Source: Methanosarcinales archaeon (GTDB lineage Archaea; Halobacteriota; Methanosarcinia; Methanosarcinales; Methanogasteraceae). From it: a stretch of 11,816 nt of DNA. The position numbers and the translations under genes are program-made. The notes beneath the pieces are model-generated. The model worked only from the letters and a program-made list of their open reading frames with translations, did not search any database and had not been told where the DNA came from. Where the stretch lies: NCBI GenBank assembly GCA_030640725.1, contig DAOWIV010000299.1, positions 1 through 11,816 of the forward strand. The letters are read 5' to 3'. Shown in pieces: positions 1 through 6,382 of the stretch; position 1 is the first letter of the stretch; every line of letters begins with the position of its first letter.

Positions 1-291
1 GCTGTAGAGGTGGTATTCCTCAAAGCCAGGGAGTATTACGCGTGTCAGATCACCCATCACGAGGTAGATTGCAAACGGGAAGACGTATTTCCATGCGCCG
101 CCGAGATGCCAGACCTTATCGAGAAGATTGTAGCGTGCGCGGTTACGCTGGATTGTGAAGTAGAGGGGAATTATTGAGAGGAGTGTGATTGCTGGTAGTG
201 CCGGGTGCACGAATGAGCAGAGGTAGGCGAGCGCGATGCCTGTGAGTGTGGCGACCGCGGTTGTGTTCAGGCGTTCGTCAGGAGAGTTCAT
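1..291 (-). CDS. Membrane protein, N-terminal 97 residues only (cut by window edge)
   Basis: An open frame begins with ATG at 291 and runs without a stop to base 1, so only the first 97 residues are visible. After a short polar N-terminus, residues 11-48 are largely hydrophobic and form one or two membrane segments. A basic loop follows (residues 49-54, RNRARY-like), then a third hydrophobic stretch around residues 69-88. The visible end reads VILPGFEEYHLYS. I do not recognise the family. A CPBP-like or other polytopic membrane protein is possible, but nothing seen decides this. No strong ribosome binding site precedes the ATG. The gene lies 58 bp downstream of the PEF-CTERM gene on the same strand, beyond a likely terminator, so it is probably expressed separately or by read-through. 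Confidence 0.6.
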   Translation of the reverse strand, partial: MNSPDERLNTTAVATLTGIALAYLCSFVHPALPAITLLSIIPLYFTIQRNRARYNLLDKVWHLGGAWKYVFPFAIYLVMGDLTRVILPGFEEYHLYS

Positions 292-305
292 CAATATGGT
301 TAAGT

Positions 306-346
306 GGGAAAAAAGAAAAGGGGTGGGAAATGGAATCTGATTTCCC
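306..346 (-). terminator. Hairpin plus T-rich terminator after the PEF-CTERM gene
   Basis: Read on the minus strand, a perfect 7-bp stem (GGGAAAT / ATTTCCC, at 346-340 and 331-325) with an 8-nt loop begins 4 nt after the PEF-CTERM stop codon. It is followed by a C- and T-rich tract containing TTTTCTTTTTT (about 320-309). Archaeal terminators need mainly the U-tract; the hairpin adds support. It lies between two genes on the same strand. Confidence 0.6.
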
Positions 347-349
347 GAG

Positions 350-1357
350 TTACTTCTTCTGCTTTCTGCGGTAGAATGCAACGAGTCCGAGCAGCGCGGC
401 GACTGGGATGGCGATTGTGGTGAATTCGGGGATACCTGGATCGGTACACACTGGACCTGTCACGTAGCCAGTGGCTTCATTGTGCCCGGCTTTTGTACCA
501 ATCAAAACACTGCCTTCATGCCAATCTCCCTTTAGTTTGAACCAGATGGTACTGGTCTCGGGAGTTCCCATGCTACATTCATAGCCTCTATCAAATTTTA
601 TCCCTGTTATATCGACATTATTATATCCATCTGTGTGGTATTCCGATCCTTCAGAGACATATAGGATATCATCCTTTTCGCCGCACCATGCAATACTCCA
701 GTGACTCAGTGAAGGGCTGCAACCAGTGGTTACTTCATAGGTCCAAATGGAATTTCCACCAATATCGGTGGTATGGCTGACAAACCTTATTTTATGTCCA
801 CCAACATCTACTGCAGATATCGGAATTGGAGCTCCTGTTGGAGTGTCAGTTACCAGAACATCATCCACACAAGCAAAGTTGGCAGCTTCACAATTCTCCA
901 GTTTAAATTGTATTTGAATTTCTTCTTTGTCACACGCTTCGGATGGCAGATGCCATTTCATAGGTGTCCAATCAGGAGCCCATTCTATTATTGTTTCTAA
1001 TTGTTCGAAATCCCCAGATTTACCAACACGCCATTCAATCTGGAGCTTATCTCTATCAGCCGTACTCGGTGATTGAAAATTGGTTCTTATATAACAACTG
1101 AGATAGATGTTTTCATAACCGCTCGTATCGATCTTTTCTTTTCGTATCCATGCTTTTTCAGTCATTTTAGCATAGCTGCCATCATGGATAGGGAGTACAT
1201 CTGATGTCTCAGCTTTGCCATGTATGCCACTAATACGGTAGGTCTTCCAGTCACCGAGGTCACTGAAATCATCTTCAAAGACCACTGCCGCACTCGCTGC
1301 TGGCGAGACAACCGCAAATATTAGAATTGCCGTAAACGCCATCCATCCTATCTTCAT
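350..1357 (-). CDS. PEF-CTERM surface protein with N-terminal jelly-roll-like domain
   Basis: Exported protein of about 335 residues. The N-terminus is a typical signal peptide (MKIGWMAFTAILIFAVV, cleavage near SPAASA-A). Residues 25-173 look like a beta-sandwich adhesion or carbohydrate-binding domain (starts FEDDFSDLGDW, contains several cysteines, ends CVDDVLVTD). Residues 180-305 form a second beta-rich domain (SHWSIAWC, DITGIKFD, ETSTIWFKLKGDW, KAGHNEATGYVTGPVC) of a type seen in many exported proteins; I have no formal name for it. The last 27 residues are a textbook PEF-CTERM signal: PEF, a hydrophobic helix, then FYRRKQKK. The expected fate is export, processing by an archaeosortase and attachment to the membrane or surface. 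An ATG also lies at 1366, but it leaves only 1 nt after the GGAGGT site, while 1357 leaves 10 nt, so 1357 is preferred. The ligand is unknown. Confidence 0.85.
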   Translation of the reverse strand: MKIGWMAFTAILIFAVVSPAASAAVVFEDDFSDLGDWKTYRISGIHGKAETSDVLPIHDGSYAKMTEKAWIRKEKIDTSGYENIYLSCYIRTNFQSPSTADRDKLQIEWRVGKSGDFEQLETIIEWAPDWTPMKWHLPSEACDKEEIQIQFKLENCEAANFACVDDVLVTDTPTGAPIPISAVDVGGHKIRFVSHTTDIGGNSIWTYEVTTGCSPSLSHWSIAWCGEKDDILYVSEGSEYHTDGYNNVDITGIKFDRGYECSMGTPETSTIWFKLKGDWHEGSVLIGTKAGHNEATGYVTGPVCTDPGIPEFTTIAIPVAALLGLVAFYRRKQKK

Positions 1358-1367
1358 TTTGCTCATA

Positions 1368-1375
1368 ACCTCCTT
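1368..1375 (-). promoter_or_regulatory. Strong ribosome binding site that decides the start of the PEF-CTERM gene
   Basis: The minus strand reads AAGGAGGT at 1375-1368. The ATG at 1366 is almost in contact with it; the in-frame ATG at 1357 is 10 nt downstream. The spacing favours 1357. Confidence 0.6.
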
Positions 1376-1624
1376 CTATCTCGTATATCTGTAGCAAGGC
1401 TTGCATAACACTGCCCTGTGCCATCGCGCAACTCCTATGCGTTCATTGATCCGTTCGCGCTGCATGACCACATGCGGACAAACATGCCGATGTCAGTCGC
1501 TTTTCACTTCAGCATGTTACTTCTGGCGCAACTGATGTGCGTGTCATCCGCTTTCAGTATCCTACTTAAATGTATCGGTCAGACGTTGTATTGAATGCAT
1601 ACATGTCTAAATGACATACACTCA
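1376..1624 (-). promoter_or_regulatory. About 250-bp non-coding region upstream of the PEF-CTERM gene
   Basis: This gap separates the oxidoreductase stop from the PEF-CTERM start. On the minus strand the best TATA candidate is CATTTAAGTA (about 1563-1572), which would give an unusually long leader of about 180 nt. A short inverted repeat ATGTC-TAAAT-GACAT lies at 1603-1617, just after the oxidoreductase stop. No T-run follows it, so it is not a convincing terminator. I see no gene or known RNA here. The promoter assignment is weak. Confidence 0.3.
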
Positions 1625-2569
1625 TCACCTGATCTCATCCACAACCCTGATCAGTCTCCCTTCCCGGTACGACCGCACCGCTGCAAGCGCGGTCTTCAAT
1701 ACGTATCTGCCATCGTCCTCGAAGATCCGGCTCCTCTGATTCCTGACAGTCCCGATGAAGTACTCAAGTTCGTTCACGAGCGGCTCCTTCTCCTCGATCT
1801 TTGCTGATCTGACCCATTCGCCATCATGCAGTTCCACGGTCTGGTTGATGTAATCGAGATACGCGACCCCATCCGTGCCGACCGCCGTGAGCCGTCTCAC
1901 CTTGTGTGGGGTCAGCCAATTCACATCGATCATGCCTGCGCGACCCATGCCAAACTGCATGAGGATTCCTGCGTGGTTCTCATGCGAGTCCAGTGAGCCG
2001 TTGCCTGCGATCGCATAGACGCTCTCTGCCTTCGCATTGTAGAGGTATGAGATGGTATCGATGTCATGCACGCCGAGATCCATGATGATCCCGACATCCC
2101 GGATGCGCGGGTTGTGCGGACCGACCCTTCGCGCGCTCATGGAGACGATACTCCCAAGCAAGCCCGAATCGATGATCTCTTTCAGTCTGGCGACCACCGG
2201 GTTGAACCGCTCGATGTGCCCGACCATCAGCCGCACGCCCGCATCCTTTGCAGCCGATAGCATCTCATCCGCATCCTCGATTGTACTTGCGATCGGTTTC
2301 TCGACGAGAAGATGCACGCCCTCAGATATTACGTCCATCGCAACGGTTTTGTGCAGCGTTGTTGGCACAGCGACGCTCACCGCATCGAGATCGCACGAAA
2401 GGAGCTTTCTGTAGTCGGTGTATGCCTCTGTCCCATGCATCGCCGCAATCTCTTCTGCACGCGCGCGATCGACGTCTGATACGCCGACCAGTTCCACGCC
2501 ATCCATCTCATGATATACGCGGGCATGATGCTGTCCCATCGCGCCGACGCCAATCACTCCAACCTTCAT
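1625..2569 (-). CDS. Gfo/Idh/MocA oxidoreductase, probable UDP-GlcNAc 3-dehydrogenase
   Basis: NAD(P)-dependent sugar-nucleotide dehydrogenase of 314 residues, the normal length for the family. The Rossmann motif VGVIGVGAMG is at residues 3-12 and the EKP motif at 90-92. The C-terminal alpha/beta domain carries GHIERFNP (117-124) and DLGVHDID (164-171), where His168 is the likely catalytic histidine. In the known pathway (Methanococcus MMP0350-0352; bacterial WbpB/E/D, WlbA/B/C and GnnA/B) this enzyme oxidises C3 of UDP-GlcNAc or UDP-GlcNAcA. Its ATG overlaps the aminotransferase stop by 4 bp (ATGA) and is preceded by GAGGTGA, so the two genes are translationally coupled. The assignment to the 3-amino pathway rests on the three-gene context. 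The exact substrate (UDP-GlcNAc or its uronate) cannot be read from the sequence. No 6-dehydrogenase is in view, which favours UDP-GlcNAc. Confidence 0.85.
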   Translation of the reverse strand: MKVGVIGVGAMGQHHARVYHEMDGVELVGVSDVDRARAEEIAAMHGTEAYTDYRKLLSCDLDAVSVAVPTTLHKTVAMDVISEGVHLLVEKPIASTIEDADEMLSAAKDAGVRLMVGHIERFNPVVARLKEIIDSGLLGSIVSMSARRVGPHNPRIRDVGIIMDLGVHDIDTISYLYNAKAESVYAIAGNGSLDSHENHAGILMQFGMGRAGMIDVNWLTPHKVRRLTAVGTDGVAYLDYINQTVELHDGEWVRSAKIEEKEPLVNELEYFIGTVRNQRSRIFEDDGRYVLKTALAAVRSYREGRLIRVVDEIR

Positions 2570-3690
2570 AATTTCACCTCAACATGATTTTCAAAATATT
2601 CCTTCATTGTTTCGATTATATAATCCAGATCAGCCTCTGAGACTGCCGGATGCACCGGGAGCGAAAGAACCTCGTCTGCGAATCTTTCAGCTACCGGCAC
2701 ACTATCCTCAAACCCGAGTTTCCGGTAGAGCGGTTGTTTGTGAATCGGAATCGGATAGTATACCCCGGTTCCAATCCATTTCTCGCCAAGATGCGCCACC
2801 AGATCATCCCTCATGCAGTCTCCACCCCGGATCCCGTCCACACCTGCAACCCGCACGGTGTACTGATGAAATACGTGACCCGGAGCATCATCCGGCGTCG
2901 TTATCCCCGCGACATGCTTCAGTTCTCCTGTGAGATGTGCTGCATTCATTCTTCTTGCGGAATTGAATTGGTCGAGCTTCTTTAGCTGCACCATGCCGAT
3001 CGCCGCGCCAATATCAGTCATCCTCAGATTGAAGCCGAGCATCTCATGAACGTACCGCCTGCTTGAGCCATGATCCCTGAGCATCCTTGCCTGTTTCGCA
3101 ATCCCGGGGTTATCGGTTGTGATCATCCCGCCCTCGCCGGTTGTCATGTTCTTTGTCGGATAGAAACTGAAGACACCGGTTCCAAACGATCCCGCCTTTC
3201 TGCAATCGTCCCCGCATGTTGCGCCGTGCGCCTGACACGCATCTTCAATTAGTGCCAGATTGTGATCCTCTGCGATCTCCTCGATCGCTTTCATCTCGGC
3301 AGGGCGACCGTACAGGTGCACAGGGAGCACTGCCTTCGTCTTCGGCGTTATCGCCTGCATAATCTTCTCTGAATCGATGTTGTAATCCTCGCCGATATCT
3401 GCAAAGACTGGTCTTGCTCCAGTGAAGAGCACGGCGTTTGCTGTTGCGATGAACGAGAACGGCGTTGTCACAACCTCGTCGCCCTCTCCGATGCCGTGCG
3501 CAAGGAGCGCGACGTGCAGCGCAGCAGTTCCCGAACTCGCGGCAACCGCGTGGGAAACGCCGATATAACCCGCAAACTGCTCCTCGAACGCCTGCACACG
3601 GGGTCCCTGCGCAAGCCCGCCAGATCTCATCGCCTCTACTACGGAATCGATCTCAACGGATCCTATCATCGGTTTTGCAATGGGAATCAT
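2566..3690 (-). CDS. DegT/DnrJ/EryC1 PLP aminotransferase, probable UDP-3-keto-GlcNAc 3-aminotransferase
   Basis: Sugar aminotransferase of 374 residues, typical length for the family. The phosphate-binding ASSGTAALH is at residues 51-59, and the PLP-ring residues sit in LIEDACQAHGA (147-157, Asp150). The Schiff-base lysine is Lys180 in SFYPTKNMTTGEGG (175-188), and the C-terminal half has the usual HVFHQYTVR strand. It should transfer an amino group, usually from glutamate, to the 3-keto sugar nucleotide made by the downstream oxidoreductase. It starts 22 bp after the acetyltransferase stop and is preceded by GAGGTG at 3706-3701. Other DegT enzymes act at C4 of related sugars. The flanking Gfo/Idh dehydrogenase and hexapeptide acetyltransferase are what point to the C3 pathway. 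Confidence 0.87.
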   Translation of the reverse strand: MIPIAKPMIGSVEIDSVVEAMRSGGLAQGPRVQAFEEQFAGYIGVSHAVAASSGTAALHVALLAHGIGEGDEVVTTPFSFIATANAVLFTGARPVFADIGEDYNIDSEKIMQAITPKTKAVLPVHLYGRPAEMKAIEEIAEDHNLALIEDACQAHGATCGDDCRKAGSFGTGVFSFYPTKNMTTGEGGMITTDNPGIAKQARMLRDHGSSRRYVHEMLGFNLRMTDIGAAIGMVQLKKLDQFNSARRMNAAHLTGELKHVAGITTPDDAPGHVFHQYTVRVAGVDGIRGGDCMRDDLVAHLGEKWIGTGVYYPIPIHKQPLYRKLGFEDSVPVAERFADEVLSLPVHPAVSEADLDYIIETMKEYFENHVEVKL

Positions 3691-3712
3691 AATATCACAT
3701 CACCTCGCACTC

Positions 3713-4303
3713 TTATATCGCATTCCGCACCTGCATATCCTCTGGCAGATCCACGATCCTTGCCGGGCATCCGATTGCCAGTTTCCAGTCAGGCACGTCT
3801 CTTGTGACGCAGGCGCCGGCAGCCACCATCGCGCCCTCCCCAATCTCCACGCCCGGGAGGATCACGGCGTTTGCGCCGATGCTTGCACCCCTCCGCAAGA
3901 TGGGTCCGCGCAGTTCATAATCCTTTCGTATCGGATATTTATCGTTCGTGAGCACTGCACACGGACCGATAAAGACATAATCACTGATAACGGTGTTTGT
4001 CGGGATGTACGCCCGGCTCTGTATGCTTACGTGGCTTCCAATGCTGGTATGTCCATCGATGACCGCTCCCGTGCCTACAAGCACGTTGTCGCCGATTGTC
4101 GTACCTTCCCTGATCAAAACATTGTGCCCTGTCCGCAGATTCTCCCCGATCCGGACGTCACGATAGATCACCGAATGCGACCTGATGACCGCGTCATCGC
4201 CTATCACAAGTATGTCGTCTGCGTCCACAGGGTCTTCTCCGAGCACCACGAACTTTCCTACGCGCTGATTTGCGCCTATATCAACCATACTAACCGATCT
4301 CAT
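3713..4303 (-). CDS. Left-handed beta-helix (hexapeptide) acetyltransferase, probable UDP-GlcNAc3N N-acetyltransferase
   Basis: Acetyl-CoA-dependent acyltransferase of 196 residues. Repeated hexapeptides run through most of the chain (VIGDDAVIRS, TIGDNVLVGTGAVID, SIGSHVSIQS, YVFIGPCAVLTND, SIGANAVILPGVEIGEG). It ends with the common GAMVAAGACVTRDVPDWKLAIGCPARIV-type segment. With the two downstream genes it forms the last step of the UDP-GlcNAc to UDP-GlcNAc3NAc route; the same gene order occurs in Methanococcus. It is the first gene of the operon. A TATA box (TTTATATG, 4336-4329) lies only about 29 bp upstream of the ATG at 4303, so the mRNA would be almost leaderless. A second in-frame ATG at 4288 would leave a leader of about 15 nt and begins MVDIGANQRVG, a more usual start for the family, so the start is not settled. 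Confidence 0.83.
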   Translation of the reverse strand: MRSVSMVDIGANQRVGKFVVLGEDPVDADDILVIGDDAVIRSHSVIYRDVRIGENLRTGHNVLIREGTTIGDNVLVGTGAVIDGHTSIGSHVSIQSRAYIPTNTVISDYVFIGPCAVLTNDKYPIRKDYELRGPILRRGASIGANAVILPGVEIGEGAMVAAGACVTRDVPDWKLAIGCPARIVDLPEDMQVRNAI

Positions 4304-4327
4304 GATCGGATATATCTAACCACACTT

Positions 4328-4337
4328 CATATAAATC
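4328..4337 (-). promoter_or_regulatory. TATA box of the sugar-nucleotide operon
   Basis: The minus strand reads GATTTATATG. It is centred about 29 bp before the ATG at 4303 and 44 bp before the one at 4288. With normal archaeal TATA-to-start spacing, transcription begins close to 4305. Confidence 0.55.
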
Positions 4338-4359
4338 TGTCGGTCTGTCGTATATTGCA

Positions 4360-4385
4360 TGTAATGTATGTTGTAATGTTACAAC
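4360..4385. promoter_or_regulatory. Palindrome with adjoining direct repeat, possible operator
   Basis: Between the divergent acetyltransferase and uppP genes there is a perfect 16-bp inverted repeat, GTTGTAA-TG-TTACAAC (4370-4385). An 8-bp direct repeat TGTAATGT occurs at 4360-4367 and again at 4372-4379, a 12-bp period. It sits about 40 bp upstream of the operon TATA box. A regulator-binding site is an inference; a 7-bp-arm palindrome can occur by chance about once in a window this size. Confidence 0.3.
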
Positions 4386-4473
4386 TATCTAACTGTTGCA
4401 AGTATTCAGACAGATTACCCGATACCATCAGCATCGGCATCTACTTCAACTGAGAACGTCAGAATATAAGTTT

Positions 4474-5241
4474 ATGGATCCGATTCAAGCGGCGATACTT
4501 GGTATCATCCAGGGCATAACCGAGTGGCTGCCAGTTTCCAGTGAGGGGCAATCGATACTCTTCATGATCCGGCACATCAACATATCTCCCGGGGATACGA
4601 TATCGCTTGCGATCTTTCTCCACCTCGGAACGATGTGCGCCGTCCTGGTAAAGTTCAGAAAAGAGTTTTTATCGATCTTAAGCCCGGATTCCGGACTCAT
4701 GAAAATTCTTGTCATAACTGCTACATGTAGCGGCATAACCGGCATCCCCTGCTATCTCGCGCTCAAACACTCGTTTACGTCCGGAGAGGGTGCAACCCTC
4801 ATAATCGGTGTCATGCTCATCCTCACCGGAATCGTACTCAGCCTACCATCACGCAGGAGCGCGCACCGGACACGTGAGGAGATCACAACGAAGGATCTGA
4901 TCATCATCGGGCTTGTACAGGGGTTTGCAATCCTCCCGGGGATATCGAGGTCTGGAGTAACGATCACCACCCTCCTGCTCCGGAATATCGAACAGAAATC
5001 CGCTCTTGCGATCTCTTTTCTCATAAGCGTCCCTGTCGTTCTCGGCGCAATGCTGCTCGACATCGGGTCGATCTCAGAGGTACAACCGGTCAACATCCTC
5101 GTCATGCTCGTCACATCCTTCATCGTCGGCTACATCACGATGGATCTCTTGATCAGATTCGCGGAGCGCGTGAACTTCTCTCTCTTCTGCATCGCACTCG
5201 GAGCAATCACGATCGTCCTGACGGTTCCGGGAATCCTGTAG
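4474..5241 (+). CDS. uppP: UppP/BacA-type polyprenyl-diphosphate phosphatase
   Basis: Integral membrane phosphatase of 255 residues, slightly shorter than bacterial UppP (about 265-275). It recycles the isoprenoid diphosphate carrier to the monophosphate; in archaea this is probably dolichyl or another polyprenyl carrier used for N-glycans. The first signature is QGITEWLPVSSEGQ (13-26), which fits the (E/Q)xxxE motif. The second is PGISRSGVTIT (155-165), with the conserved Arg and Ser. The position of the bacterial motif histidine (SSxGH) is Gln26. Several hydrophobic helices fill the rest. The start is set at ATG 4474, because the longer frame from 4396 adds a non-hydrophobic, unconserved leader. 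No strong ribosome binding site is visible. It is divergent from the sugar-nucleotide operon, and its last 168 bp are antisense to the VanZ-like gene. Confidence 0.88.
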   Translation: MDPIQAAILGIIQGITEWLPVSSEGQSILFMIRHINISPGDTISLAIFLHLGTMCAVLVKFRKEFLSILSPDSGLMKILVITATCSGITGIPCYLALKHSFTSGEGATLIIGVMLILTGIVLSLPSRRSAHRTREEITTKDLIIIGLVQGFAILPGISRSGVTITTLLLRNIEQKSALAISFLISVPVVLGAMLLDIGSISEVQPVNILVMLVTSFIVGYITMDLLIRFAERVNFSLFCIALGAITIVLTVPGIL

Positions 5242-5697
5242 CCTTGCATACACCCGCATCCCAAGCGCAATAAATAACTGAGAGGCGATGATGCCAGCTG
5301 TGTCCGCAATGAAATCGTAGATGCTCGAGGACCTGTGCGGCACAAGCATCTGATGAACCTCATCGAGTGCTCCGTATCCGATGCCCACCACAATAGCGAG
5401 TAGCATCGCGTTCTGTTGGATGGAGGGATATCTTGAGTGGGACGCTGTGAGGCGCAACAGAATGCCGAAGACGAAGAATATCAGAAAGTGCTCAAGTTTA
5501 TCGGGATGCCTTAATATAAATTCAAACATGTAAAAATAGCGAACGCCGATGATGCTGATGATTTTGTGCAGCAAATCCTCCATCTCTGATGCCGCATGCG
5601 GGAGATGCGACTGCGAGGAGAGGTAGAAGATGAGCGCCGCATACATGGCTGTCAGGATAAAGTACACCACAAACTTATTGTTACCGATTTTCTTCAT
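5074..5697 (-). CDS. VanZ-like membrane protein with antisense-encoded acidic tail
   Basis: Small polytopic membrane protein of 207 residues. The VanZ pattern is clear: an N-terminal helix with FYLSSQSHLP (24-33), then HPDKLEHFLIFFVFG (64-78), then DEVHQMLVPHRSSSIYDFIADTAG (112-135) and a final helix to about residue 148. Founding member VanZ gives low-level teicoplanin resistance; the general biochemical role is unknown, and homologues often sit in surface-polymer loci. Residues from about 153 to 207 are highly charged (many Asp, Glu, Arg, some Cys) and are encoded opposite the end of uppP. They look like read-through into the convergent gene rather than a domain. The final natural residue may once have been near 155. 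No ribosome binding site is visible at the ATG. Confidence 0.82.
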   Translation of the reverse strand: MKKIGNNKFVVYFILTAMYAALIFYLSSQSHLPHAASEMEDLLHKIISIIGVRYFYMFEFILRHPDKLEHFLIFFVFGILLRLTASHSRYPSIQQNAMLLAIVVGIGYGALDEVHQMLVPHRSSSIYDFIADTAGIIASQLFIALGMRVYARLQDSRNRQDDRDCSECDAEEREVHALRESDQEIHRDVADDEGCDEHDEDVDRLYL

Positions 5698-5724
5698 CGC
5701 GTGTTTGGGTAGTTGACACTGGGG

Positions 5725-5733
5725 TACTAAAAG
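5725..5733 (-). promoter_or_regulatory. Weak TATA-like element of the VanZ-like gene
   Basis: The minus strand reads CTTTTAGTA, centred about 32 bp before the ATG at 5697. This would give a very short leader, in keeping with the missing ribosome binding site. It matches the archaeal box A consensus only partly. Confidence 0.3.
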
Positions 5734-5812
5734 AGTTTGCCAGTTCCGAAACGCTGATTAGAACCGGAGGGCGTCTATGGTGGGTCAATCTCATCGAATA
5801 CGATTTACCGTT

Positions 5813-5896
5813 CGAAAACTTTATATGCGCCGCCATACCATTTGTACATCTCTAACCGTATGTTGGATGGTGTAAAGTTACAAAAAGGTAGAAAAC
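5813..5896 (+). promoter_or_regulatory. Promoter and leader of the small secreted protein (copy 1 of a shared element)
   Basis: BRE-like CGAAAA (5813-5818) is followed by TATA box TTTATAT (5820-5826). The 15-nt block ATTTGTACATCTCTA (5840-5854) covers the expected transcription start. A weak hairpin ACC...GGT (5855-5871) and ribosome binding site AAAGGTAG (5884-5891) come next, before ATG 5897. The same parts occur at 6568-6651 with the same spacing to the base. Confidence 0.8.
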
Positions 5897-6382
5897 ATGA
5901 AGAAAATACCAATACTAATACTGTGCCTTGTGATGCTCACAGGTGTTGCAAGCGCGGGATATGAACACGATGAACTGACGCGGTACGTCGACTACTATAA
6001 CAAGCATGTTGAATCGGTTCCGAAATTCTTAAATCCGATCATCGGGGACCAGACGATTAATGTGCATATATTAACCGGTGACGAGATCGATCTTGTTTTT
6101 GGCATGCGAACCGATGGGATGTCTGTTGCGGAGTTCAGCAACGAGCCTTTCGCGGACCCTGGTATGGATGTGTACATCAAACAGTCGCTGGTCGATCGAG
6201 TGCTTGCACAGGACCGGGCATTGACCAAGGAGAGGATCAAGCAGGAGCTTGCAGCGGAGGATTCTGGTCTCGCGGCACTTCGCGCAGCATACAATGAGGC
6301 ATGCGACTCAGGAGAGTTCAGGTGTGTGCCGCACAGGATAGGGCTAACGATTCGAATGATTATCTTGAAGCTGTTGATCTGA
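5897..6382 (+). CDS. Small secreted protein of unknown function, possibly SCP2-like
   Basis: Protein of 161 residues with a clear signal peptide (MKKIPILILCLVMLTGVASA, cleavage after residue 20). The mature part begins with a polar helix (ELTRYVDYYNKHVESVPKFL). A compact alpha/beta pattern follows (INVHILTGDEIDLVFGMRTDGMSV..., DVYIKQSLVDRVL), whose order of strands resembles SCP2-type sterol-carrier folds. This is only a resemblance by eye. Cys136 and Cys143 could form a disulfide outside the cell. The C-terminus (IRMIILKLLI) is hydrophobic but too short for a membrane anchor, and there is no PEF-CTERM. Its promoter and leader match those of the following PEF-CTERM gene, so the two are probably produced together. 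The ATG has a suitable site AAAGGTAG five bases upstream. Confidence 0.75.
   Translation: MKKIPILILCLVMLTGVASAGYEHDELTRYVDYYNKHVESVPKFLNPIIGDQTINVHILTGDEIDLVFGMRTDGMSVAEFSNEPFADPGMDVYIKQSLVDRVLAQDRALTKERIKQELAAEDSGLAALRAAYNEACDSGEFRCVPHRIGLTIRMIILKLLI

Noticed and set aside
1603..1617. Inverted repeat ATGTC-TAAAT-GACAT as terminator of the sugar operon
   Set aside because: Only 5 bp, AT-rich, no T-run after it on the minus strand; kept only as a note in the intergenic entry.
2052..2571. Several plus-strand frames opposite the oxidoreductase and aminotransferase
   Set aside because: Shadow frames of GC-rich coding sequence with no motifs and no ribosome binding sites.
3680..4453. Long plus-strand frame of 257 codons
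   Set aside because: Antisense to the well-supported acetyltransferase; the translation is rich in His, Cys, Arg and Tyr and has no domain pattern.
4396..4473. Upstream extension of uppP to an earlier ATG
   Set aside because: The added 26 residues are polar and overlap the palindrome; the family start matches MDPIQAAILGIIQG at 4474.
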